Source: CAZNYN01 sp964577295
GTDB lineage: Bacteria; Synergistota; Synergistia; Synergistales; Synergistaceae
DNA length: 22,012 nt
NCBI GenBank assembly: GCA_964577295.1
Contig: CAZNYN010000032.1
Coordinates: 1-22,012 of the forward strand
Direction of reading: 5' to 3'
Part shown: piece by piece, positions 15,920 to 22,012 of the stretch
Numbering within the stretch: position 1 is the first letter of the stretch
How the letters are laid out: every line of letters begins with the position of its first letter
Translations under genes and position numbers: made by a program
Notes under the pieces: model-generated
The model's input: only the letters and a program-made list of their open reading frames with translations
Database searches by the model: none
Told to the model about the DNA's origin: nothing

Positions 15920-17623
15920 TTATTCTTTCAAAATCCAATTAGCCAATCGTTTGTTATCTGAATCCAGTGTGATGATACCCTCTCTTCTCAATGAAGACAG
16001 CAGATTTCTTACCTTGGATTCCTTTTGTTTTTCGCTCATAGTATCCGGGAGCTTGTCACGCAGAAGTTTAATAAAATCCTGTTTTGTGCCTCTTTTGTAT
16101 GTGTCCAGATAACTTAGAATCCATTTCCTGTAAGCATCATCGTCAAAGCCTTTGTTCTTAACATACTGCGCTTTCTCACCTATACTTTCTGCCACTTTTG
16201 CAGAAATAAAGATGTTTGGCACTTTCCCTTCAATGACCCTAAGCTTGCGAAGGTATTTCACTGCATCCTTTGAAATAGTTTCATGCTTTTGAACTTTATC
16301 AACCAGATAGACCGTGGTCAAGTCAAAATCCGGATTCTCAAACAGAACACGGGAGTAGTTATCATCTATTGTTTTTCCATATACAACGACGCTCACTTGA
16401 CGCGCGGTTGAAAGGTCATAATCGGGGAGAGGAAAATACTTCTCCTGCTGAATTTTGAAGACTTTCCGAATGCCCATTGTCTGCGTGTCAATCATATTAA
16501 ACTTGACCATCGTCTCCGCCAAAAGCTGATTCCGATAAAACGGCGGGTTATAGCTTGGCTTCAAGATAGGCTCTATACTGCCGGGAAGAAAAGATCCGGG
16601 ATTAGTTAAAATTAGCTTATCTTCAAATTCGTTTAGGTAAATTCTTCCTCCAATCGAATAATCAGAGTGCACTATGCAGTTATTCATGAGCTCTCTGAGA
16701 AGCCACATATCATACTGCTTTGTTTCGGCAGGGAAAAGTGTCATTTGATTTGGCATATAACGATAAGTCAAGTTTCTTATCTTTGCAAAGATTCTATCAC
16801 TTGCAGAGATAAAGGGAATTTTGAATATCTCATAGTCTTTGATATTTTCGCTTGAATCAAATAGTCTCCACGACGCTTCCGGCGGGGTTGAAAAGAGATA
16901 ATCATTATCCTCGTTGCCAAGTAAAAGTAAAGCGGCGTTTGTAATGCTGCCGTTGAGGATTAGCTTTAACTTAGTTAAGAAGTCGGAATCTGTCATCCCG
17001 TCAACTTCCTCTGTGATATGAGGACGGTTCATTTTCTCCTTATACTTTTGTCTTGCAGTTGCAATAGCGGAAGAGTCAAGGCATTTGATGGTCGCATCCG
17101 GAATAATCTGCTTTGACCAGTCTTTCTTTTCCTGCCCACGAATGCGATCCAGCTCTTCCACCGACAAGGCACCAAGTGATTCACCGTTTCTTCCGTAGAA
17201 GTGGTTGTGCCATCCAGTTGGAATTGCAGTTGCCGCCGCAGGTATCTGAAACATTATAACGCGCTTTTTTTCGCCATTGACCACCGGATATATTTCATAA
17301 ATCTCAATGTAAGAGATTCCGCCTGTCGTTCCTGTTGATATTTCGTGTTTCAGTGTTTCAAGGCCGGCTGTATTTCGATAATTTGTACCGATTATTGCTT
17401 TGTCTTTGTTTCGCACGCCAAAAACAAGCCATCCATATTGAAGCCCTTTGATATTTGCCTCATTGCTTATGGCAGAAAAATACTGTCCAATTTTGTCTCT
17501 GTCGTAATTATTGTCAGCAGCCTTGAATTCAACAACTTCATTCTCCCAGTTTTCAATAAGACTACTGAGCGTCTGGAATAAATCAGACTGCTGATCTTTG
17601 GGATCAAAATTAAAAAAGAACAT
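15920..17623 (-). CDS. Schlafen/AlbA_2-type putative nucleic-acid-binding protein with RecG-C/HATPase-like region
   Basis: A 567-residue soluble protein. The N-terminal AlbA_2 (Schlafen-like) domain (about 10-150) has ENEVVEFK with acidic pair Glu27 and Glu32 (E-x4-E), then YFSAISNEAN and GWLVFGVRN. A middle helical part (LNGSITNAALLLLG) precedes the RecG-C-like segment LLRELMNNCIVHSDYSIGG, LILTNPGSFLPGSI and NQLLAETMVKFNMI. The C-terminus looks like a winged helix (VRNLLSSLRREGIITLD). Architecture matches COG2865-type predicted regulators; related Schlafen folds include RNases and occur in phage-defence loci, so defence or regulation are both possible. GAGGGGGG before the ATG at 17621-17623 sets the start; an open frame to 17725 is less likely. 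Visibly A+T-richer than its neighbours, and alone between direct repeats: probably acquired. Confidence 0.82.
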   Translation of the reverse strand: MFFFNFDPKDQQSDLFQTLSSLIENWENEVVEFKAADNNYDRDKIGQYFSAISNEANIKGLQYGWLVFGVRNKDKAIIGTNYRNTAGLETLKHEISTGTTGGISYIEIYEIYPVVNGEKKRVIMFQIPAAATAIPTGWHNHFYGRNGESLGALSVEELDRIRGQEKKDWSKQIIPDATIKCLDSSAIATARQKYKEKMNRPHITEEVDGMTDSDFLTKLKLILNGSITNAALLLLGNEDNDYLFSTPPEASWRLFDSSENIKDYEIFKIPFISASDRIFAKIRNLTYRYMPNQMTLFPAETKQYDMWLLRELMNNCIVHSDYSIGGRIYLNEFEDKLILTNPGSFLPGSIEPILKPSYNPPFYRNQLLAETMVKFNMIDTQTMGIRKVFKIQQEKYFPLPDYDLSTARQVSVVVYGKTIDDNYSRVLFENPDFDLTTVYLVDKVQKHETISKDAVKYLRKLRVIEGKVPNIFISAKVAESIGEKAQYVKNKGFDDDAYRKWILSYLDTYKRGTKQDFIKLLRDKLPDTMSEKQKESKVRNLLSSLRREGIITLDSDNKRLANWILKE

Positions 17624-17773
17624 ATTTTCCCCCCTCTTTATCCACAACAATAAAAAGCCATCCGATGTTTTTTCTTTAGTATAGGTACTTAGAACGTCAT
17701 CCATAGTAGTTTCGAGGATTGTCACATCGCACGGGGCCAGCGCAGTGTGTTATAGAGCACTACAGTCTATTCA

Positions 17774-17820
17774 CCTGTCAGCTGGTCAATGCCCCCTCAA
17801 TAGCGGCTGACAGGTTTCTT
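17774..17820 (+). terminator. Terminator-like hairpin without an adjacent gene
   Basis: CCTGTCAGC (17774-17782) pairs with GCTGACAGG (17806-17814), followed by TTTCTTT. No plus-strand gene ends nearby, so it may be left over from lost element DNA, or it may lie in the leader of the Schlafen-like gene. Confidence 0.4.
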
Positions 17821-17880
17821 TCGCCAATTACTCTTTCATAATCTTTTCCTCGTAAAAAGCCTCGGCAAAACACCATAAAA

Positions 17881-17907
17881 ATTATATTACAAAACACCCT
17901 GTTTTAA
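17881..17907 (-). promoter_or_regulatory. Possible promoter upstream of the Schlafen-like gene
   Basis: Minus-strand TATAAT at 17881-17886 with a weak TTAAAA -35 at 17902-17907 and 15-nt spacing. It is about 260 bp before the gene, with a hairpin between, so assignment is tentative. Confidence 0.25.
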
Positions 17908-18138
17908 ATGGATTACGCTAATAAAGTATCAAAGCTCGTCAAATTTGCCGGTTATTTCTGCTTCCAAGACCCATCAGGTACGGTTGTTGTCACTTGCCTC
18001 TTGAATCACGTGGCATAGCGAGGTGTTATTTTGCCATTTCAAGCAATTCTCACTATTCTATTGTGCAGCGTCATCTTATCTTAACATGTGCTCTGGTGTA
18101 AGTGCCCCAAAACCCCTATATAGAATTTTCCCATATTG

Positions 18139-18482
18139 CTCGGCTTCTCCATAGCGGCAACAATGACAGGCGAGAAATTCGTAAACATGAGCACACTCGT
18201 CATAATCTGCATGGGACTTGTGGCGTTCGTCCTTGACACGGCGGGCGGAGTATTCACGGCAAAAATACTGAACCTCTTCCTCCCCGAAGGAAAGAAAATA
18301 AACCCCATGGTCGGAGCTGCGGGAATTTCAGCCTTCCCAATGTCCGCAAGAACAATACAGAAGCTCGGACAGAAAGCCGACCCCACAAACTTCCTCCTCA
18401 TGCACGCAGTGGGAGCAAACGTAGCAGGTCAGATAGGCTCAGTCCTCGCAGGCGGAATACTCCTCGCATACCTCGGAGGCTA
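18139..18482 (+). repeat. Direct repeat copy 2: 3' end of the decarboxylase beta gene
   Basis: Identical to 15279-15622 across the 344 bp that I compared. The base before (G) and the base after (G, making TAG) differ from copy 1. It is followed by the terminator at 18523-18566, which makes this copy the better candidate for the gene's original end. Confidence 0.93.
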
Positions 18483-18483
18483 G
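18139..18483 (+). pseudogene. Displaced 3' fragment of the decarboxylase beta-subunit gene
   Basis: It encodes residues 265-378 of the decarboxylase beta subunit and a TAG stop, with no start codon, ribosome site or promoter of its own; the preceding DNA (CCATATTG) is unrelated to the gene. It should not make a functional protein. Lack of any visible substitution from the intact copy means the duplication is recent or the copies are kept alike by gene conversion. Confidence 0.88.
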
Positions 18484-18522
18484 AACAAAGCCCCGCACTG
18501 CCAAAACAAAATTCAAAACCAC

Positions 18523-18566
18523 AAAAGCAGCCAAAGGCAGAAACAAAGCCAAGGCTGCTTTTTTTT
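18523..18566 (+). terminator. Rho-independent terminator after the displaced gene end
   Basis: AAAAGCAGCC (18523-18532) pairs with GGCTGCTTTT (18553-18562); the T run continues to 18566. Probably the original terminator of the decarboxylase gene. Confidence 0.82.
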
Positions 18567-18591
18567 ATGGCGTTATCTGCAAAAACATCAA

Positions 18592-18652
18592 AGCGGCAGG
18601 CTTTGCCGCTCTGCAGGTCACAATTTTTGCTGTCGTTCCGTATAGCGGAACG
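18592..18652. repeat. Pair of short hairpins
   Basis: AGCGGCA-GGCTT-TGCCGCT (18592-18610) and CGTTCCG-TATAG-CGGAACG (18634-18652): two perfect 7-bp stems, each with a 5-nt loop, 23 nt apart. Role unknown; they could be REP-like, a leftover terminator, or structural RNA. Confidence 0.5.
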
Positions 18653-18688
18653 GTTGTTATGTTACACCAACACAAAACTTAAATCTTG

Positions 18689-18702
18689 TATACCAAGGTA
18701 TA
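18689..18702. promoter_or_regulatory. Possible operator: short inverted repeat
   Basis: TATACC-AA-GGTATA lies just before a run of TA repeats, about 80 bp upstream of the broken leader gene at 18784. It is symmetric enough for a dimeric regulator, but no regulator is known to match. Confidence 0.25.
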
Positions 18703-18783
18703 TATTAATATATATATAGGCAGTTAAAATTTCCCAATTTACTGATAATACTAAATTTGCCGTGTGCGACAGGAGGTATTTTT

Positions 18784-18938
18784 ATGTTGAAAGCTAATGT
18801 CGGTTCAAGTGTACTCAAATGTGCAAAATCTGCGGGAAAAGAGGCGGCTCTTGCCGAGAAGGAGTATCGTTTTTAGTGTTGACCTTAATTTCAACTCTGC
18901 CTTTGTTTGCTCCTTCAGCCGATGCCGTTTTGTTATAA
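18784..18938 (+). pseudogene. Frameshifted leader of an exported protein
   Basis: A strong AGGAGGT (18771-18777) precedes an ATG that reads 30 codons (MLKANVGSSVLKCAKSAGKE ...) to a TAG at 18874. In another frame the DNA continues as a convincing signal-peptide core, SFLVLTLISTLPLFAPSADA (from 18867), then stops at 18936. Joining the two frames gives a basic N-terminus plus hydrophobic core plus cleavage site, but no mature protein follows. It looks like the 5' remnant of a surface-protein gene. The alternative is a real 30-residue peptide gene. Confidence 0.5.
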
Positions 18939-19120
18939 AATCATATCCGCGTTAACACTTTTTCATAAGGCGGAACCTGTATAGTGCCAGTTTTTTTGCC
19001 ATTGTACTCTCTCTTGCGCTTTTATCATCATCGTGGTAAAGTGTTACTCTCAAAATGTAAAATGAAAGAACGAAAGATTTGTTTTGTCCTTTCAAAACCA
19101 TCAAAGGAATGATGCTATTT
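18939..19120. other. Noncoding gap before the surface-protein gene
   Basis: No gene or convincing promoter is seen; the DNA is A+T-rich. Together with 18484-18783 it completes the noncoding run between the displaced gene end and the surface-protein gene. Confidence 0.5.
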
Positions 19121-20665
19121 ATGACAAAACAGTACCAAAAAGAGAACGGTAACTTGAAGAACAGCTCTAGCCCATCGGCGCGGTCTAATTTTGCTTACTT
19201 TCTTATTTCCCTTTTCCTGATAGCCACAGCGTATTTCACCTCCGCCCAAGCACAAGCTTCCGCCGCATCAGGCGGTGATACGGTTAATATATCAACTTCC
19301 GCAGACCTTACCGCATTCCGCAACAGAGTCAACCAAGGAGAAACTTCGCTGGACGCAGTGCTTTTAAATAATATAGACCTGGAGAACGCAGAGTGGACGC
19401 CAATTTATAAATCAAAAGACACGGTTGGCTACACGGGAAAATTTAACGGCAATGGATATAAAATTACAAACTATAAGATAACCCAAAGTCTGGAAACGGC
19501 AGGTCTTTTCGGTGTTATCGGAGGCAGCGGCGTTGTAAAAAACCTTACTGTCAGCGGAGATATCAGCGTGTCAGGGTCTGGCGGTTATGTCGGCGCCATT
19601 GCGGGAAATAACCTCGGAACGATCGAGAACGTCACAAACAACGGGAAAACAACGGCAAGCGGAAGCAACGGCAAAGCCGGCGGCATCGTCGGAGTTAACC
19701 AGAACGTAATAATAGCCTGCGCAAACAACGGTGAGACATCAGGTGAAACAGCCGGTGGAATTGCCGGATACAACTGGCGCGCCGCTATAAAAAACTGCAC
19801 AAATAACGGCAAGACTGTCACGAACACTTCAGGGGGCAATATCGGCGGTATCGCAGGCAGTGCTTACTACTACACGGCAATAACTGACTGCACAAACAAC
19901 GGTGAGACATCCTATGAATCGGTCGCATATGCCGGCGGTATTCTGGGATTTGGAGGCGATTCTACGTCCATAAGGGGCTGCACAAACAACGGGAAGACGG
20001 CAACCCCGAACGGTGGTTACACCGGGGGCATTACAGGATATAGTGCCGGTATCAGCATAACAAATTGTATCAGCAAGGGCAATGTGATATCGGATTCTGA
20101 CCCGGGCGGCGTTCTAGGATACGCATACGATTCTGTCTCGTCAATAGACCGCTGCGCATACCTTGGCTCCGGTGATTTGCCCGTTGTCGGAAGCAAGGCC
20201 GGCGCAGAGCCTGCTGTCACGAATACTGTCTCTCTTGATAACAAAAGCATTGAGGAGGTCGTACTGACATATACGGTGCAAAGGATAAGCGAGACGGAAT
20301 ATCAGATAATTCCGGGTGGAAACGGGGATTACAGCAAATACATGCCAAGCGGTGTGGTGCTGTCCTATGACCAAACTCTTATATCCTGCGACTACAAGGG
20401 AAACGGCAAGTTCACCGTAACAGGCGGCAGCAACATTTTTACAAATATTGACATATTAGGGCTGTGCTTCTCTGATGTCAGCACATACCCCTTTGGGATA
20501 ATATCAAGCGATAATTTTATAGTAACGGCATGTACAGGAGTAAATATCGAACCCAACCCGCAGCCTGCCGACAACACCTCCGGCAGTTCAAACGGCTGTA
20601 ACACAGGCTTTGCGGCACTGGCACTTTTGGCAATTGTGCCAATAGCTATAAAGAAAAAGAAGTAA
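19121..20665 (+). CDS. GLUG-repeat surface protein with Synergist-CTERM-type sorting signal
   Basis: A 514-residue exported, surface-anchored protein. A long signal peptide (about 1-50, core FAYFLISLFLIATAYF, then SAQAQASA) is followed by a region starting VNISTSADLTAFRNRVNQGE and WTPIYKSKDTVGYTGKFNGN, typical of GLUG-type beta-helical surface proteins. Repeats at about 130-330 alternate GGI(A/V/L/T)G with C(T/A)NNG(K/E)T. After a C-terminal beta domain comes a short Pro/Asn/Ser linker and the end GCNTGF-hydrophobic-KKKK, matching the Synergist-CTERM pattern as I remember it, implying processing and cell-surface attachment. The ATG at 19121 is chosen (AAAGGA at 19104-19109); earlier in-frame starts exist to 19079. 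Ligand unknown; adhesion is a guess. Confidence 0.85.
   Translation: MTKQYQKENGNLKNSSSPSARSNFAYFLISLFLIATAYFTSAQAQASAASGGDTVNISTSADLTAFRNRVNQGETSLDAVLLNNIDLENAEWTPIYKSKDTVGYTGKFNGNGYKITNYKITQSLETAGLFGVIGGSGVVKNLTVSGDISVSGSGGYVGAIAGNNLGTIENVTNNGKTTASGSNGKAGGIVGVNQNVIIACANNGETSGETAGGIAGYNWRAAIKNCTNNGKTVTNTSGGNIGGIAGSAYYYTAITDCTNNGETSYESVAYAGGILGFGGDSTSIRGCTNNGKTATPNGGYTGGITGYSAGISITNCISKGNVISDSDPGGVLGYAYDSVSSIDRCAYLGSGDLPVVGSKAGAEPAVTNTVSLDNKSIEEVVLTYTVQRISETEYQIIPGGNGDYSKYMPSGVVLSYDQTLISCDYKGNGKFTVTGGSNIFTNIDILGLCFSDVSTYPFGIISSDNFIVTACTGVNIEPNPQPADNTSGSSNGCNTGFAALALLAIVPIAIKKKK
19634..20000 (+). repeat. Codon-phased internal repeats in the surface-protein gene
   Basis: The core ACAAAC/TAACGG recurs at 19634, 19721, 19799, 19892 and 19982 (spacings 87, 78, 93 and 90 bp, all multiples of three), coding the NNG(K/E)T part of the protein repeat. 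Such DNA can slip or recombine to change repeat number. Confidence 0.8.
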
Positions 20666-21029
20666 AACACAATCCCAAAAACACCGAAAAATAAACAGCG
20701 CAAGCCTCCGTCCATAAAGACAGAGGCTTGCGCCGTTATGTTTGCAATGTACCCTAAAGGTTGGACACATGGGACTGTGGAGAAAAATCTTAATTTCGGA
20801 CATTAGGTGAACTTGGAGAGGAGATATCACGAACAAAAAATTACAGAGGAAGAAAGGAATCTGCTGAAAGAAGGTGAATACGTAGCGGCCGTACCACCTA
20901 GGACTGTGCAATTTTGGGGCAGGGTTTTAGAAGAAATTTTGCCTTGATCTTTAGAGAGATACAAGCCCAAAAAATATCATTCAATTAGGCCTCAATCCTA
21001 AAATTTTTGGTGATAAACGAATTAATAGA
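20666..21029. other. Degraded DNA between the surface-protein gene and truncated iclR
   Basis: Starts with the hairpin at 20698-20733. A 46-codon open frame at 20807-20947 (GTG start, KITEEERNLLKEGEYVAAVP in the middle) is not recognised and lacks a ribosome site. A further open stretch, 20955-21041, reads ...LNPKIFGDKRINRLVEH before running into antisense iclR; FGDKRIN resembles the N-terminal DNA-binding motif of IS4/Tn5-type transposases. Best read as remnants of one or more lost elements. Confidence 0.4.
20698..20733 (+). terminator. Hairpin terminator after the surface-protein gene
   Basis: GCGCAAGCCTC (20698-20708) pairs perfectly with GAGGCTTGCGC (20723-20733), 14-nt loop. The following T-tract is weak (CGTTATGTTT). 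Confidence 0.55.
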
Positions 21030-21041
21030 CTAGTTGAACAC
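20955..21041 (+). pseudogene. Possible IS4/Tn5-like transposase N-terminal fragment
   Basis: The open frame reads RDTSPKNIIQ, then LNPKIFGDKRINRLVEH, and abuts or overlaps the broken end of iclR. The resemblance rests on a short FGD-x-R motif only, so the assignment is weak; the position at the iclR break is what makes it plausible. Confidence 0.25.
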
Positions 21042-21650
21042 CGGCGCGCCCACACACCTGTGCTCAAGCAGAAACTCCTGGTCATCCATCGCCCAGCCCC
21101 TCTCGCGGACAACCTTCAGCAGCTTCTTAAAATCATTGAAATTTGTAATAGTGTGAGGTGTAAAACGCTCAAAGGGACAGGCATAGAGAGCCTTGTTCAG
21201 CTCCGTTCCCGAAAGGCACGAGAGCAGACACTTTCCCATGGATGAACAGTAAGCGGGCGAGCGATATCCGACCTGAGTGTAAAGCCTCATCGTGGGGTAA
21301 ATATCCATCTTCTCCAGATAGACAATCTCATTCCCGTCCAAAATACCGAGGTGGACCGAAAGATTGAGCTTGCGGCGCAGCTCCGCCAGAACAGGCTTCG
21401 ACTCAGTCTGCAGCTCCAACCCGTTTATATGGCAGCTAGCCGCCTCGATGAGCTTAGGCCCTATGGAATAGCCTCCGTCCTTATTCTTCTCCTCATAACA
21501 GCGTCCACACATAGTCTGAAGCAGCCGAAAGACAGTAGTCTTGCTCATACCGCTCTGCTTGACAATATCGGTAAGAGACATAGGCTCCTGAGCCTGAGCC
21601 AAAAGCTCCAAAATATCAAAAACCCGCTCAATCGACCGAACTTCCTCCAT
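21030..21650 (-). CDS. IclR-family transcriptional regulator, C-terminally truncated
   Basis: 206 residues, against about 250 for the family. The N-terminal winged helix (about 5-65) is intact: RSIERVFDILELL, LTDIVKQSGMSKTTVFRLLQTM, GGYSIGPKLIEAA. The effector domain runs from LQTESKPVLAELRRKLNLSV through AYCSSMGKCLLSCL, the conserved ligand-pocket region, to LEHRCVGAPVF, where the family normally continues with a last strand and helix of about 45 residues. Here it stops after one Asn (TAG at 21030). The neighbouring DNA is degraded and possibly IS-derived, so an insertion probably clipped the gene. DNA binding may survive; ligand response may be altered. GGGGTGA before the ATG at 21648-21650 supports the start. 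The target is unknown. Confidence 0.85.
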   Translation of the reverse strand: MEEVRSIERVFDILELLAQAQEPMSLTDIVKQSGMSKTTVFRLLQTMCGRCYEEKNKDGGYSIGPKLIEAASCHINGLELQTESKPVLAELRRKLNLSVHLGILDGNEIVYLEKMDIYPTMRLYTQVGYRSPAYCSSMGKCLLSCLSGTELNKALYACPFERFTPHTITNFNDFKKLLKVVRERGWAMDDQEFLLEHRCVGAPVFN

Positions 21651-21699
21651 AGAATCACCCCATACAGAAAATTATAAAAAGCACAACAGCCGCAAATAG

Positions 21700-21708
21700 A
21701 TTATAGCA
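21700..21708 (-). promoter_or_regulatory. Extended -10 promoter for iclR
   Basis: On the minus strand TGCTATAAT lies about 50 bp upstream of the iclR start; a second TATAAT is at 21671-21676. The -35 match is poor. Being so close to its own gene, the region could hold an autoregulatory site, but no clear inverted repeat was seen. Confidence 0.5.
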
Positions 21709-21836
21709 TGGGGGAAATGGCAGTGCTTCTTATCCTCTATTGTTATCACTCACATTAAAACATGCTAACCCAATTAAAAATGTTGGAGATAGTTGCGTTT
21801 GTAGTATTCATCCATACATAATAAGGTGTTAACGGC

Positions 21837-21872
21837 AAACATCCGAGTCAAAATAAATTGTCTCGGATGTTT
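21837..21872. terminator. Hairpin terminator downstream of the right-edge gene
   Basis: AAACATCCGAG (21837-21847) pairs with CTCGGATGTTT (21862-21872), a perfect 11-bp stem with a 14-nt loop. It lies about 40 bp after the stop of the partial minus-strand gene. T-richness is better on the plus strand. Confidence 0.6.
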
Positions 21873-21913
21873 ATTTAATATTTAATATGGGAAAATATCA
21901 TTAATAACAAAAA

Positions 21914-22012
21914 TTAAAAAACATTATGGAAGGATTCGAGCTTTTTGATCTCTTCTTTTGTCTTTGTTTTAAGCTGTGCGCCGAATTCCCAAGGAAACAC
22001 GGTCTGGAACCA
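21914..22012 (-). CDS. C-terminal end of a gene cut by the window edge
   Basis: The minus strand is open from the window edge to a TAA at 21914-21916, giving 32 residues starting WFQTVFPWEFGAQLKTKTKE and ending LESFHNVF. The frame is well populated, ends in a Lys/Glu-rich helix, and is followed by a hairpin terminator, which together suggest a real gene end. The product was not recognised from this fragment. Confidence 0.55.
   Translation of the reverse strand, partial: WFQTVFPWEFGAQLKTKTKEEIKKLESFHNVF

Larger units (their letters stand above)
15279..18138. mobile_element. Inferred insertion that rebuilds its target gene's 3' end
   Basis: Between the starts of the two identical 344-bp repeats lie 2,860 bp: repeat copy 1, A+T-richer noncoding DNA, one Schlafen/AlbA_2-type gene on the opposite strand, and more noncoding DNA with hairpins. 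Removing this block would join codon 264 directly to copy 2 and its good terminator, giving an uninterrupted gene with the same protein. That is the expected picture for DNA inserted into a gene while supplying a replacement 3' end, or for single-crossover integration of a circle carrying that end. No integrase, transposase or short att-like repeat is seen. The boundaries are inferred from the repeats only. Confidence 0.6.
17624..18138. other. Noncoding right side of the insert: hairpin, possible promoter, coding scraps
   Basis: No supported gene. From left: a hairpin at 17774-17814; a minus-strand ATG reading only Met-Lys-Glu then stop (17838-17849 area) preceded by GAGGAAAAG, which resembles a broken gene start; a minus-strand TATAAT at 17881-17886; and short minus-strand open scraps (for example WVLEAEITGKFDEL) broken by stops around 17920-18060. 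This looks like eroded coding DNA; none of it was recognised. The stretch ends at the repeat boundary 18138/18139. Confidence 0.45.

Noticed and set aside
18096..18134. AAGTGCCCCAAAACCCC stretch considered as an insertion-sequence end, with GGGGCAGGGTTTT near 20915 as its partner
   Set aside because: The two do not align as a clean inverted or direct repeat and no transposase lies between them; the likeness is a short G/C run only.
18081..18401. Minus-strand open frame over the second repeat, matching another at 15023-15541
   Set aside because: Both are antisense shadows of the decarboxylase beta gene; the match between them simply repeats the duplication.
19634..20000. Regularly spaced repeats considered as a CRISPR array
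   Set aside because: The repeats are short, imperfect, all in codon phase and inside a coding sequence; they encode protein repeats.

Overview
The window reads as a chromosomal segment of a Synergistota (Synergistaceae-like) bacterium. The most direct evidence is the surface protein at 19121-20665, whose C-terminus (GCNTGF, a hydrophobic stretch, then four lysines) matches the Synergist-CTERM sorting signal as I recall it. An anaerobe-type Na+-translocating decarboxylase beta subunit, GTG/TTG starts in several genes and moderate G+C are compatible with this, but species cannot be named.

Layout. 1-2216: a secreted PepSY protein (-), a beta-hydroxyacid dehydrogenase (+) and lemA (+). A strong hairpin/T-tract separates lemA from a DUF2207 membrane protein (2303-4216, +). 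4294-5727: a secreted GH18 hydrolase (-). 5847-7378: an unknown exported protein and an acidic TPR-like cytoplasmic protein (+). 7474-12387: a four-gene minus-strand unit running UPF0182 membrane protein, small membrane protein, and two unknown exported proteins. 12638-13132: a ProXp-ala/YbaK-type trans-editing protein (+), sharing a terminator with convergent galE (13209-14204, -).

14487-21650 is the accessory part. The decarboxylase beta-subunit gene (14487-15623) is intact, but its last 114 codons plus the first two bases of the stop occur again, with no difference that I can find, at 18139-18482. The second copy is followed by a good terminator. The two 344-bp copies flank about 2.5 kb of A+T-richer DNA holding one gene: a Schlafen/AlbA_2 plus RecG-C-like protein (minus strand). 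The arrangement suggests an insertion that broke the gene and rebuilt its 3' end, or a single-crossover integration of a circle carrying that 3' end. No integrase or transposase is visible. Further right are a frameshifted exported-protein leader, the GLUG-repeat Synergist-CTERM surface protein, degraded DNA with small coding scraps, and an IclR regulator cut off at its C-terminus exactly where the degraded DNA begins. The last 99 bases hold the C-terminal end of another minus-strand gene.

Functionally the left part is mostly envelope biology (PepSY, LemA/DUF2207, GH18, UPF0182 operon, GalE) with housekeeping genes. The right part has been reshaped by at least two foreign-DNA events. The best candidate for something undescribed is the one-gene Schlafen-like insert that regenerates the end of its target gene.
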